Notes: generated by a model from the sequence alone, not told the origin. Shown: positions 1-6,450, counted from the stretch's first letter. The stretch is 8,879 bases of DNA from Oscillospiraceae bacterium (GCA_900762805.1 CAAFHY010000195.1:1-8879); one strand, 5' to 3'. Program-made: numbers and translations.

Positions 1-328
1 AGTGCAGTCGTAAAGCAAGCTGAATTCCTTGTTCTTCTCTTTCTTTTCTTTCTTTTTCAAAGCATATTACCTTCTTTGCGCGAAAGCGCCTTCCGTAATT
101 CAAATGTTTTTTCATTCTCTGATCTATGCTGAAACGGCAGGCCATGCGGTAACGGCACAGGTGCCGTGGGTCTTTGCTTGTCTCCGGCCTCTGAAAATCA
201 GACAGCCCGCGGGGATATACCGGCCGATCCGGCGGCGCTCGGCGCCCCTGTTCGCCGCCGTATCGCACCAAAATCCATAGCGGTCCGGCCGGAGCGGGGC
301 AAACAGCGGCAAGCTGCACTCCGGCGGC
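1..328. other. Gene-free stretch upstream of rnpB
   Basis: I see no convincing coding region here. Short open frames exist on both strands, but they overlap each other, lack ribosome binding sites and resemble no family I know. The left end has a strand-biased pyrimidine tract (about 26-58, mostly T and C on the + strand). From about 180 onward the DNA becomes GC-rich with many short inverted CGGCC/GGCCG-type elements. The purine-rich complement of the tract could be leader DNA for a gene lying left of the window, but that cannot be seen here. Confidence 0.6.
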
Positions 329-357
329 TTGCCAAGCGGCCGCCAACGTGCTATAAT
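329..357 (+). promoter_or_regulatory. Promoter of rnpB
   Basis: A -35 box TTGCCA (329-334) is followed by exactly 17 bases and a perfect -10 box TATAAT (352-357). Transcription would start about 7-8 bases later, at 364-365, which is where the first strand of RNase P RNA helix P1 begins. This agreement between promoter and RNA end supports both calls. It fits a housekeeping sigma-70/sigma-A promoter. Two overlapping inverted repeats surround the -35 box (see findings). Confidence 0.85.
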
Positions 358-364
358 TATCCCT

Positions 365-695
365 GAGCAGATCGGGTGGCCGCGTACCGAAGGGTATGAG
401 GAAAGTCCGGGCTCCACAGGGCAGGGTAGCTGCTAACGGCAGCCGAAGGCGACTTCAGGGAAAGTGCAACAGAGATATACCGCCCGCTTCGGCGGGTAAG
501 GGTGGAAAGGCGAGGTAAGAGCTCACCGCCGGGCAGGAGACTGTTCCGGCCTGCAAACCCTATTCGGAGCAACACCGAAAAGGACATATGCGCCGGCCCG
601 GCGCGTCCTTAAGCGTGGCACTGAGCGCAGGCGGCGACGCGGCGCCAAGATAGATGGTCACTCAAGACAGAACCCGGCTTACAGATCTGCTCACC
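365..695 (+). ncRNA. rnpB: RNase P RNA, bacterial type A
   Basis: This is the catalytic RNA of ribonuclease P, which removes 5' leaders from precursor tRNAs together with the RnpA protein. The 5' conserved core GAGGAAAGTCC is at 398-408 and the 3' core ACAGAACCCGGCTTA at 667-681. Between them lie the GGTAAGAG/CACCG element (514-528) and the GGAGCAA segment of the L15 region (about 567-573). Helix P1 is nine perfect base pairs, 365-373 with 684-692. P2 pairs 376-381 with 656-661, including one G-U pair. P3 is a short hairpin (383-388 with 393-398). The layout fits type A, usual in Clostridia, rather than the type B of Bacilli. The roughly 330-nt length is somewhat compact for the family. A promoter ends just upstream and a terminator begins just downstream, so the gene is a single transcription unit. 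The exact 3' end is inferred. Confidence 0.96.
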
Positions 696-698
696 AGC

Positions 699-726
699 AG
701 CGCTCCCCCTTGCGGGGAGCGCTTTT
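699..726 (+). terminator. Intrinsic terminator of rnpB
   Basis: A 10-bp GC-rich stem (699-708 with 714-723) closes a 5-nt loop and runs directly into TTTT. It begins only a few bases after the 3' strand of RNase P helix P1, so it fits termination of rnpB followed by 3' trimming. A second, weaker hairpin with a T-rich tail (CTCCC/GGGAG, 776-796) could act as a backup. Confidence 0.9.
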
Positions 727-1105
727 CTGTACGAACATGCGGGGATATCGGTTCTTATCAGTACCGGTCGCGGCGCTCCCTGCTGGGAGTTCTTTTCCGC
801 ACAACGGCGCTGTCCGCCGAACGGATTTGCTCTCTGTCAGGCGTATGCCGAAGCCGGTGTCCAGCGAAAAGCATGTATTATGGCTCCCCGCTCAGACGGC
901 ATGGGTCGGATGCATTTCCGGGAAAGGTGCTGTTGGGTCCGCGATGTCACTCCCCTCGTGGGAACATAAATTTGACATTATGACATCTCTTGCCGCACCC
1001 TCTCGTATTAAAAGCGGGCAGCCTCCCCTTTGCGCGGCGCGCGGTTCGGCATTAACGGTCTTTCCGATATAGTGAAAGCCCACGGCTGCCTCCCGCGCGG
1101 TTTCA
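727..1105. other. Gene-free stretch between rnpB and the bofA-like gene
   Basis: No open frame here has a plausible ribosome binding site or family resemblance. Two structures can be seen. One is a small hairpin with T-rich tail (776-796, + strand). The other is a 7-bp inverted pair, GGCAGCC (1017-1023) and GGCTGCC (1084-1090), which on the minus strand is followed by CGCTTTT and might end bofA-like transcripts, although its roughly 60-nt loop is long. A TTGACA hexamer (972-977) has no matching -10 box at proper spacing. The region is most simply a spacer between two converging units. Confidence 0.6.
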
Positions 1106-1351
1106 TCACTTCAAGAACAGCTTGAGCAGCGCCATCATCAGCACGCCGGGCAGGCCAAGCAGCACGGCGACGGCTGCCGTCACTGTCTGAACACCGATGG
1201 AAAGGCCGAAAAGCTCGACAGCCACCAGCGACACGCCGCCCGAAATAGCCGACACGAAAGCCGCACGGAACGGGTGCTCACACCGGGAGGCGGCGCGAAC
1301 ACAAATGACCGCCAGCAGCAACAGCAAAAAGATAAATAAGTAAAAGAGCAT
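1106..1351 (-). CDS. bofA: BofA-family small membrane protein
   Basis: This 81-residue, strongly hydrophobic protein resembles the pro-sigma-K processing inhibitor BofA family. In Bacillus subtilis, BofA sits in the outer forespore membrane and, with SpoIVFA, holds the intramembrane protease SpoIVFB inactive. Visible here: an N-terminal membrane segment (about 1-19), a short basic/polar link (R19-R29), then two further hydrophobic stretches (about 30-50 and 55-80). The C-terminal block has the family's most recognisable signature, LLGLPGV, after a VQTVTA segment; from memory the family usually has Asn where Gln stands here. Length is near the family's usual 80-90 residues. The ATG start follows a run of six G (complement of 1360-1365) at 8 nt. 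The gene lies just beyond the secG terminator, so it needs read-through or its own promoter; a TATACT-like -10 (1371-1376) lacks a good -35. The family call rests on a short signature, and a sporulation role is not proven. Confidence 0.68.
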   Translation of the reverse strand: MLFYLFIFLLLLLAVICVRAASRCEHPFRAAFVSAISGGVSLVAVELFGLSIGVQTVTAAVAVLLGLPGVLMMALLKLFLK

Positions 1352-1391
1352 GGATCTGTCCCCCCTACCGAGTATACGGAAAAAGAGACAA

Positions 1392-1425
1392 AAAAATGAG
1401 CCGAAATCACTTTCGGCTCATTTTT
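1392..1425 (-). terminator. Terminator of secG, potentially bidirectional
   Basis: A perfect 15-bp inverted repeat (1392-1406 with 1411-1425) encloses a 4-nt loop. Its core is GAGCCGAAA/TTTCGGCTC, with A runs on one side and T runs on the other. Read on the minus strand it starts 12 bases after the secG stop and ends in a T run, with a further T-rich stretch downstream. The A/T symmetry would let it work in both directions, although no + strand gene needs it. It separates secG from the bofA-like gene. Confidence 0.92.
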
Positions 1426-1437
1426 ACAGGCTGAAAA

Positions 1438-1695
1438 TCACTTGGCGACAGCTGCTATGACATCGACCGCAAGGACGACGACAAACAGAACGATCGCAAG
1501 AATACGGGTCAGCTTAGCTCGCTTTTCATCGCGCGCACGGCCGCGGCCGCGCTGCAACATACCACCAGCATCGCCACCGGAGATAGCGCCGGAAAGGCCG
1601 CTGCCCTTATTGTCCTGTAAAAGAACCAAAATGATGATCAATATGCAGGTAAGCATCAACACTGCTCCCCCGACAACCTCATAAACTTTCAGCAT
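1438..1695 (-). CDS. secG: Preprotein translocase subunit SecG
   Basis: SecG is the small accessory subunit of the SecYEG channel in the cytoplasmic membrane and supports SecA-driven export. The 85-residue protein has the family layout: membrane segment 1 (about 5-27) ending in the conserved VLLQDNKGSGLSG motif (about 24-36), a glycine-rich loop (SGGDAGGML, 39-47), a basic stretch rich in Arg and Lys (49-62), and membrane segment 2 (about 63-83). Length is typical for SecG. The ATG start is firm: AAGGAGG (complement of 1704-1710) lies 8 nt upstream. The gene has its own promoter and its own terminator. In many Firmicutes secG is followed by rnr and smpB; neither is seen here, so this copy stands alone. 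Confidence 0.96.
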   Translation of the reverse strand: MLKVYEVVGGAVLMLTCILIIILVLLQDNKGSGLSGAISGGDAGGMLQRGRGRARDEKRAKLTRILAIVLFVVVLAVDVIAAVAK

Positions 1696-1747
1696 TTAAC
1701 CTACCTCCTTTCGCTATTCCTTAAACTGGTTATTCGCAACATTCGAA

Positions 1748-1776
1748 ATTATAGCACAGACTGCTGCAAAATGCAA
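1748..1776 (-). promoter_or_regulatory. Promoter of secG
   Basis: On the minus strand a perfect TATAAT (complement of 1748-1753) is preceded by an extended -10 TG dinucleotide and, after a 17-base spacer, by a weak -35 TTGCAT (complement of 1771-1776). The start point would fall near 1741, leaving a leader of about 45 nt that contains the strong AAGGAGG ribosome binding site. The location between the end of parC and the start of secG makes secG independent of the topoisomerase unit. Confidence 0.8.
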
Positions 1777-1780
1777 CACC

Positions 1781-1804
1781 AAAAATGAATTTTTCTTCAT
1801 TTTT
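1781..1804 (-). terminator. Possible AT-rich terminator after parC
   Basis: On the minus strand, downstream of the parC stop, an 8-bp inverted repeat AAAAATGA/TCATTTTT (1797-1804 with 1781-1788) encloses an 8-nt loop and ends in T residues. The stem is almost wholly A-T and therefore weak, so this is a tentative terminator. It lies only a few bases upstream of the secG -35 box. Confidence 0.4.
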
Positions 1805-1831
1805 CAAGCCGCTTCTCCGCTACAGACACTG

Positions 1832-4075
1832 TTACAGCTGCATTGTCGTCTGTTCAGCCACATCCTCATCCCGGACAATGGCCCCGGCAGACGGGATCTT
1901 CCGGGAAGCAAAGCGCTTGGCGTTATTTACCGGAGCCGAGGCGGCCGGGCAGGCCGCCGTGACGATCGCGCCCTTTTTAAGCACCATCACCGACACGCCG
2001 ACCGTATCCTTGGCGGCGCGCTCCGGGATAAGTGAGGAACTGACAATCAGCAGGCGCCCCGACGAAGCCGAAATGGCAAAATCGGCATCCTGCTCGGTGC
2101 CGAGGATAGCGACAGGGTCGGCCGACGCACTGTAGGCTTTTTGCAGCTTGCGGCGGTTGAGCTTGGTCTCAAAGGATGAAAGCGGCACCTTGGCCACCTT
2201 ACCATTCTTATAAAACACCAGACTATAGCCCTTGAAATCACGGGTGGCGACCATAGAAATGGCTGTTTCCCCGGCGTCCATCTTGAGCTTGGCGGCCACA
2301 TAGTCCCCCATGGCACTGGCCTTGGTGTCGTCGAAATCGGCGGCTCTGGCCTTATAGACCTGCTGTCGGTTGGTGAAGAACAGCAGATTGACGGCGTTGG
2401 TGCTTTCAAGCGCGGTGATGACGGCATCACCCTCCTTGAGCTTTTGCTCGCCGCTCATGCGCAGCGACTGCGGCGTTATCTTTTTGAAATAGCCCTCGCG
2501 CGTGAAAAACAGATTGACGGGATAGTCGGGGATCGTCTCCTCCTCCTCCGCCGTATCGCTCTCATAGGTATACAGCACCTTTGTGCGGCGCTCCTGCCGG
2601 TATTTATCGGCCACCGCCTTCAGCTCGCTGATGATGACGCTGTCAATCAGCTTTTCGCTTCCCAGAATGCGCTTGAGCTCGGCTATTTCCTTTTCCAGCC
2701 GGTCGCGCTCGCCGAGGCGATTGAGCAGATATTCGCGGTTGAGATAGCGCAGCTTGATTTCGGCGACATATTCGGCCTGTATGCGGTCGATGCCGAAGCC
2801 AAGCATCAGATTGGGGACGACCTCCCGCTCCTGCTCGGTCTCACGGATTATCTTGATGGCCTTGTCGATATCGAGAAGGATATTGGAAAGGCCCTCCAAC
2901 AGATGCAGGCGTGCGCTGCGGTTCTTGAGGTCGAACGCCGTCCGCCGCCGAACACAGGTGCGGCGGAAATCGATCCAGTGGCTGAGGATCTGCCGCACCC
3001 CCAGCAGCATAGGCTGATTTTTGATAAGCACGGTAAAATTGCAGGAAAAGCTGTCCTCCAGCGGCGTGAGGCGGAACAGCCGCTGCATCAGCTGCTCGCC
3101 GTCGGTACCGCGCTTGAGCTCCAAAGCGATCATCAGACCATTCTTGTCGCTCTCGTCGCGGACGGTGCTGACCTCGCGCAGCTTGCCGAGCTTGATAAGC
3201 TCCTGTATCTTTTCAATGATGGCCTCAATGGAGGTCGAGGCGGGGATCTCGGTCACCTCGATGCGCTGCGATTTGGCGTCATATCGGTACTTGCTGCGAA
3301 TACGGAAGGAGCCGCGCCCCGTCTCATAGATCTGACGGATAGCCTGCTCGTCATACAGGTAATAGCCGCCGCCGCTGAAATCGGGGGCAATGAGTGTTGA
3401 AACGATATCATGGTCGGGATCACGGATCAGCTTGGCTGTCGTCTCGCAGACCTCGGCCAGATTGAAGGAGCAGATATTGCTGGCCATACCGACGGCGATG
3501 CCGAGGTTGGTATTGACCAAAATGGTCGGAAAGGTAGCCGGGAAGAGCGTCGGCTCCTTCATGGTATTGTCGTAGTTGTCAACAAAATCAACGGTGTCCT
3601 TGCCGATGTCAGAAAAAAGCTGTGTGCATATCTCGGCCAGCTTGACCTCAGTGTAGCGGGAGGCCGCATACATCATATCGCGGCTGTAGCTCTTGCCGAA
3701 GTTGCCCTTGCTGTCAACATACGGGTGCAGCAGCGTCTCGTTGCTGCGCGACAGGCGCACCATCGTTTCATAGATAGCGGCGTCGCCGTGCGGATTGAGC
3801 TTCATCGTCTGGCCGACGACGTTGGCCGATTTGGTGCGGCCGCTGCTCAGCAGTCCCATGAGATACATGGTATAAAGCAGCTTGCGGTGAGCCGGCTTGA
3901 AGCCGTCGATCTCAGGGATGGCGCGCGACACGATGACGCTCATGGCGTAGGGCATATAGTTTTCGTTGAGCGTCGTGGTGATCTTGGATTCCTCAACAAT
4001 ACCGGCCCCTGAAATATAAACATTATCGGGCGTTTCATCCCGCACAATGCGCGGTTGTGTTTTTTTCTTTGCCAA
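1832..4075 (-). CDS. parC: Type IIA topoisomerase subunit A (topoisomerase IV, ParC-like)
   Basis: This is the DNA-cleaving and religating subunit of a gyrase/topoisomerase IV enzyme, acting with the ParE-like protein encoded just upstream. In the 747 residues the N-terminal breakage-reunion domain (about 35-490) carries the catalytic Arg140-Tyr141 pair in the SRYTE motif. The quinolone-determining segment reads NPHGDAAIYET (95-105), with Ala100 at the position of E. coli GyrA Ser83 and Glu104 at that of Asp87. An acidic linker (505-515) leads to a beta-pinwheel-like C-terminal part (about 518-710, starting NLFFTREGYFKK). I see no GyrA box (QRRGGKG-like) after that first blade motif, which favours topoisomerase IV over gyrase. 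Start: TTG, chosen because GGGGAG (complement of 4083-4088) sits about 8 nt upstream, the product begins MAKKKT, and no ATG fits better. It probably shares a transcript with parE, despite a 288-bp spacer. Calling it GyrA remains possible without phylogeny. Confidence 0.9.
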   Translation of the reverse strand: MAKKKTQPRIVRDETPDNVYISGAGIVEESKITTTLNENYMPYAMSVIVSRAIPEIDGFKPAHRKLLYTMYLMGLLSSGRTKSANVVGQTMKLNPHGDAAIYETMVRLSRSNETLLHPYVDSKGNFGKSYSRDMMYAASRYTEVKLAEICTQLFSDIGKDTVDFVDNYDNTMKEPTLFPATFPTILVNTNLGIAVGMASNICSFNLAEVCETTAKLIRDPDHDIVSTLIAPDFSGGGYYLYDEQAIRQIYETGRGSFRIRSKYRYDAKSQRIEVTEIPASTSIEAIIEKIQELIKLGKLREVSTVRDESDKNGLMIALELKRGTDGEQLMQRLFRLTPLEDSFSCNFTVLIKNQPMLLGVRQILSHWIDFRRTCVRRRTAFDLKNRSARLHLLEGLSNILLDIDKAIKIIRETEQEREVVPNLMLGFGIDRIQAEYVAEIKLRYLNREYLLNRLGERDRLEKEIAELKRILGSEKLIDSVIISELKAVADKYRQERRTKVLYTYESDTAEEEETIPDYPVNLFFTREGYFKKITPQSLRMSGEQKLKEGDAVITALESTNAVNLLFFTNRQQVYKARAADFDDTKASAMGDYVAAKLKMDAGETAISMVATRDFKGYSLVFYKNGKVAKVPLSSFETKLNRRKLQKAYSASADPVAILGTEQDADFAISASSGRLLIVSSSLIPERAAKDTVGVSVMVLKKGAIVTAACPAASAPVNNAKRFASRKIPSAGAIVRDEDVAEQTTMQL

Positions 4076-4363
4076 AATTCAGTCTCCCCTTTTCTGGTTT
4101 GAAGGCCTGCGCCGGCGGCGCCTCGGCACAGCCGACGGTTCCCCCGCCCCGGTGCGCTTCTGCCCAAACGGCGGATTGCGGGCGGCGCGCGTTGGTCCAT
4201 GGAAAAGCTGCCATGTTACGGGCTGATGCCAAGCAAACGGCAGCTCACGGTCAGTGAACACCTTCCTGCCCGACGCGGCCGCAGATCATTCATGAGATCA
4301 TGCCGGAACACGATACAACAGGGCGCGCGCCCGGCCGGCGCAGCCGCAGGTCAGTCCGGCGGC
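4076..4363 (-). other. Long GC-rich spacer between parE and parC
   Basis: This 288-bp gap splits two genes that are usually adjacent or overlapping. I find no clear promoter (a TTGCTT/TAACAT pair is only 12 bases apart) and no hairpin with a T run. A 60-codon GTG-initiated frame (complement of 4079-4261) ends three bases before the parC start and encodes a basic, arginine-rich tail. It has an AGGAAG directly abutting its start, resembles no family, and competes with overlapping frames, so I do not call it a gene. A 12-base-period repeat AGATCAT (4283-4289 and 4295-4301) flanks a TCATG segment. Confidence 0.5.
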
Positions 4364-6334
4364 TCAGCTCAGATCAAGCATGTCCATATATTCGGCCCCG
4401 TGCAGCGCGATGTATTCCTTGCGGCCGGCAAGATTGTCGCCCAGCAGCAGATCAAAGGTGCGGGCCGTATCCTCGGCGTCGGCCTCCGTCACGCGGATAA
4501 GCCGGCGGGTCAGCGGGTTCATGGTGGTCATCCACATCATTTCCGGCTCATTCTCGCCGAGTCCCTTCGAGCGCTGGAGGGTAAACTTTTCGTCGCCGAT
4601 CATCTCCATGATCTCGGCCTTTTCCTGCTCGGTGTAGGCGTAATAGGTCTTATCCTTTGTGTTGATCTCAAAGAGCGGCGATTCGGCGATATAAACATAG
4701 CCCTCTGTAATGAGACGCGGCATCAGACGGTAAATCATGGTCAGTATCAGCGTGCGGATCTGATAGCCGTCAACATCAGCGTCGGTGCAGATGATGACCT
4801 TATTCCACCGCAGATTGTCGATGCTAAAGGTAGACAGGTTCTTGTTGTATTTGGAGGAAACCTCTACACCGCAGCCCAGCACCTTGACAAGGTCGGTAAT
4901 GATCTCGCTCTTGAAAATGCGCTGAAAATCGACCTTGAGGCAATTGAGTATCTTGCCGCGCACCGGCATGATGGCCTGAAATTCGGCGTCACGCCCCTGC
5001 TTGCAGGCGCCCAGAGCCGAATCTCCCTCCACGATATAGACCTCGCGGATCGACATGTCCTTGGAACGGCAGTCAACAAACTTCTGCACCTGCTGCGCCA
5101 GATCGGCCTTAGCCTGCATGGTCGATTTCGCGGCGGCGCGCGCCTGCTCGGCACTCTCGCGGCTGCGCTTGTTGATGAGGATCTGTTCCGCGATCTTCTC
5201 GGCCTTTTCGGGATTTTCAATAAAATAGACCTGAATGCTCTTTTTAAGGAATTCCGTCATGGCGCGCGTGATGAACGCGTTGTTGAATTCCAGCTTGGTC
5301 TGATCGGAATAGCTGGTCAGCGTCGAAAAGGAGGATGAGACCAGCGACAGGCTTTCAGCCACATCCTTAAAGGCGATCTTAGCCTCGTTTTTGCGGTAGA
5401 GCTTTTTGTCGCGGATATAGCTGTCTATCTGGCTGGCAAAGGCGGTGCTGACAGCCTTTTCGGGCGAACCGCCCTTGGGCAGATAGCTCGAATTGTGAAA
5501 ATACTCGATAAAGGCGTGGCCGCGCGTAAAGCAGAATGCGAAATTCATCTTGAGGTTATATTCCGGTCTGTCCTCACGGTCACGGCCGCGGCGCTCGCCG
5601 CTGACGACGATCGGTTCGCACAGCGCGTTTCGGGTATTCTCCTCAAGGTACTCAACAATGCCGTTCTGGTAGGCATACGACTTTTTGATAGCGGAGCCGT
5701 CGTCATTTTCATAGGTCAGGGCAAAGGTAACGCCGCTGTTGACGGCGGCCTGCCGGCGCAGTGTAGCGTCAAAATAGTCAAAGCCGATGTCGATATCGGT
5801 AAAAACCTTGAGGTCGGGGCGCCATTTGATGCGCGATCCGGTTCCCTTGTGCGTCGTCGGCTCCTTGAGCATCTTGCCGACAGGGCGGCCGGCCTTGAAC
5901 TTCAGAAAATAGCGGAAGCCGTCGCGGAAGATTTCAGCCTCCATATATTCGGACGCATATTGCGTTGCGCACAGGCCAAGCCCATTGAGGCCGATAGAGT
6001 ATTCATAGCTCCCGCCCTCGTTCTCGTACTTGCCGCCGGCATACAGCTCGCAGAACACCAGCTCCCAGTTATAGCGCTTTTCCTTGGGGTTGTAGTCAAC
6101 AGGGATGCCGCGCCCGAAATCCTCCACCTCGATGGATTTATCCTTAAAATAGGTAATATTGATGCGGTTGCCGTAACCGAGGCGCGCCTCATCAACCGAG
6201 TTCGATATGATCTCAAACACGGAATGCTCGCAGGCAACGATATCGTCCGACCCGAACATAACGCCGGGGCGCAGTCGGACACGCTCCTCATTTTTCAGCC
6301 ATTTGATGCTTTCGTTTGTATAGTTATCAGCCAT
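4364..6334 (-). CDS. parE: Type IIA topoisomerase subunit B (topoisomerase IV, ParE-like)
   Basis: This is the ATPase and Toprim subunit that pairs with the ParC-like protein in ATP-driven strand passage. The 656-residue product has a GHKL ATPase domain with Glu41 and Asn45 (FEIISNS, equivalent to the E. coli GyrB general base and Mg-binding Asn), DFGRGIP (72-78), an AGGK motif (99-102) and an altered ATP lid IGLNGLG (114-120; usual form GGLHGVG). A transducer domain follows, with the ATP-contacting QTK (345-347). The Toprim domain has EGDSA (436-440; Glu436), PVRGKILN (457-464) and DADVDG (518-523), then QRSKGLGE (587-594) and a normal LDLS end. Length is ordinary for ParE/GyrB without insertions. 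Start: ATG at 6334, with AGGAG (complement of 6339-6343) 4 nt upstream. A GTG four codons further upstream would place that ribosome binding site inside the gene and has none of its own. A promoter lies directly upstream. The sequence is clearly divergent from textbook GyrB and ParE, but key catalytic residues are kept. Confidence 0.9.
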   Translation of the reverse strand: MADNYTNESIKWLKNEERVRLRPGVMFGSDDIVACEHSVFEIISNSVDEARLGYGNRINITYFKDKSIEVEDFGRGIPVDYNPKEKRYNWELVFCELYAGGKYENEGGSYEYSIGLNGLGLCATQYASEYMEAEIFRDGFRYFLKFKAGRPVGKMLKEPTTHKGTGSRIKWRPDLKVFTDIDIGFDYFDATLRRQAAVNSGVTFALTYENDDGSAIKKSYAYQNGIVEYLEENTRNALCEPIVVSGERRGRDREDRPEYNLKMNFAFCFTRGHAFIEYFHNSSYLPKGGSPEKAVSTAFASQIDSYIRDKKLYRKNEAKIAFKDVAESLSLVSSSFSTLTSYSDQTKLEFNNAFITRAMTEFLKKSIQVYFIENPEKAEKIAEQILINKRSRESAEQARAAAKSTMQAKADLAQQVQKFVDCRSKDMSIREVYIVEGDSALGACKQGRDAEFQAIMPVRGKILNCLKVDFQRIFKSEIITDLVKVLGCGVEVSSKYNKNLSTFSIDNLRWNKVIICTDADVDGYQIRTLILTMIYRLMPRLITEGYVYIAESPLFEINTKDKTYYAYTEQEKAEIMEMIGDEKFTLQRSKGLGENEPEMMWMTTMNPLTRRLIRVTEADAEDTARTFDLLLGDNLAGRKEYIALHGAEYMDMLDLS

Positions 6335-6366
6335 GGGTCTCCTCACGGGTTGGTTTTCATATTTCT

Positions 6367-6395
6367 ATTTTAACATAAATCTGCCGGGAACGCAA
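6367..6395 (-). promoter_or_regulatory. Promoter of parE-parC
   Basis: On the minus strand the -10 box TAAAAT (complement of 6367-6372) carries an extended TG one base upstream. It lies 17 bases from a -35 box TTGCGT (complement of 6390-6395). Transcription would start near 6360, about 25 nt before the parE ATG. It sits between the ftsH terminator and parE, as expected for a separate topoisomerase unit. Confidence 0.72.
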
Positions 6396-6416
6396 AGTCA
6401 GATGCGCGCTGCACAG

Positions 6417-6450
6417 CAAAACAGCCCAAGTTTTATGGTGCTTGGGCTGT
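6417..6450 (-). terminator. Intrinsic terminator of the hpt-ftsH unit
   Basis: A perfect 10-bp stem ACAGCCCAAG/CTTGGGCTGT (6421-6430 with 6441-6450) encloses a 10-nt loop. On the minus strand it is followed by TTTTG. It lies about 100 bases beyond the ftsH stop and before the parE promoter. A 10-bp direct repeat GCTGCACAGC flanks the hairpin (6408-6417 and 6465-6474). Confidence 0.82.

Noticed and set aside
481..500. Strong hairpin CCCGC/GCGGG as a terminator
   Set aside because: It is an internal helix of RNase P RNA and no T run follows.
124..587. Minus-strand frames crossing rnpB and its promoter
   Set aside because: They lie across a structured RNA gene with its own promoter and show no protein family features.
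972..1010. TTGACA hexamer as a + strand promoter
   Set aside because: No -10-like hexamer sits at 16-18 bases, and no + strand gene follows.
654..1072. Overlapping + strand frames of 109 and 120 codons near rnpB
   Set aside because: They begin in or next to the RNase P RNA and its terminator, lack ribosome binding sites and look like random translation with many Cys, Arg and Ser.
2444..4012. Open frames of 318 and 200 codons on the + strand opposite parC
   Set aside because: Same antisense effect; they encode low-complexity Ala, Leu, Asp and Gly rich products without recognisable domains.
4199..5338. A 379-codon open frame on the + strand opposite parE
   Set aside because: It is antisense to the Toprim and C-terminal region of the ParE-like protein, with no family resemblance.
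6335..6346. GTG start four codons upstream of the parE ATG
   Set aside because: The only nearby ribosome binding site (AGGAG) lies between this GTG and the ATG, so it serves the ATG.
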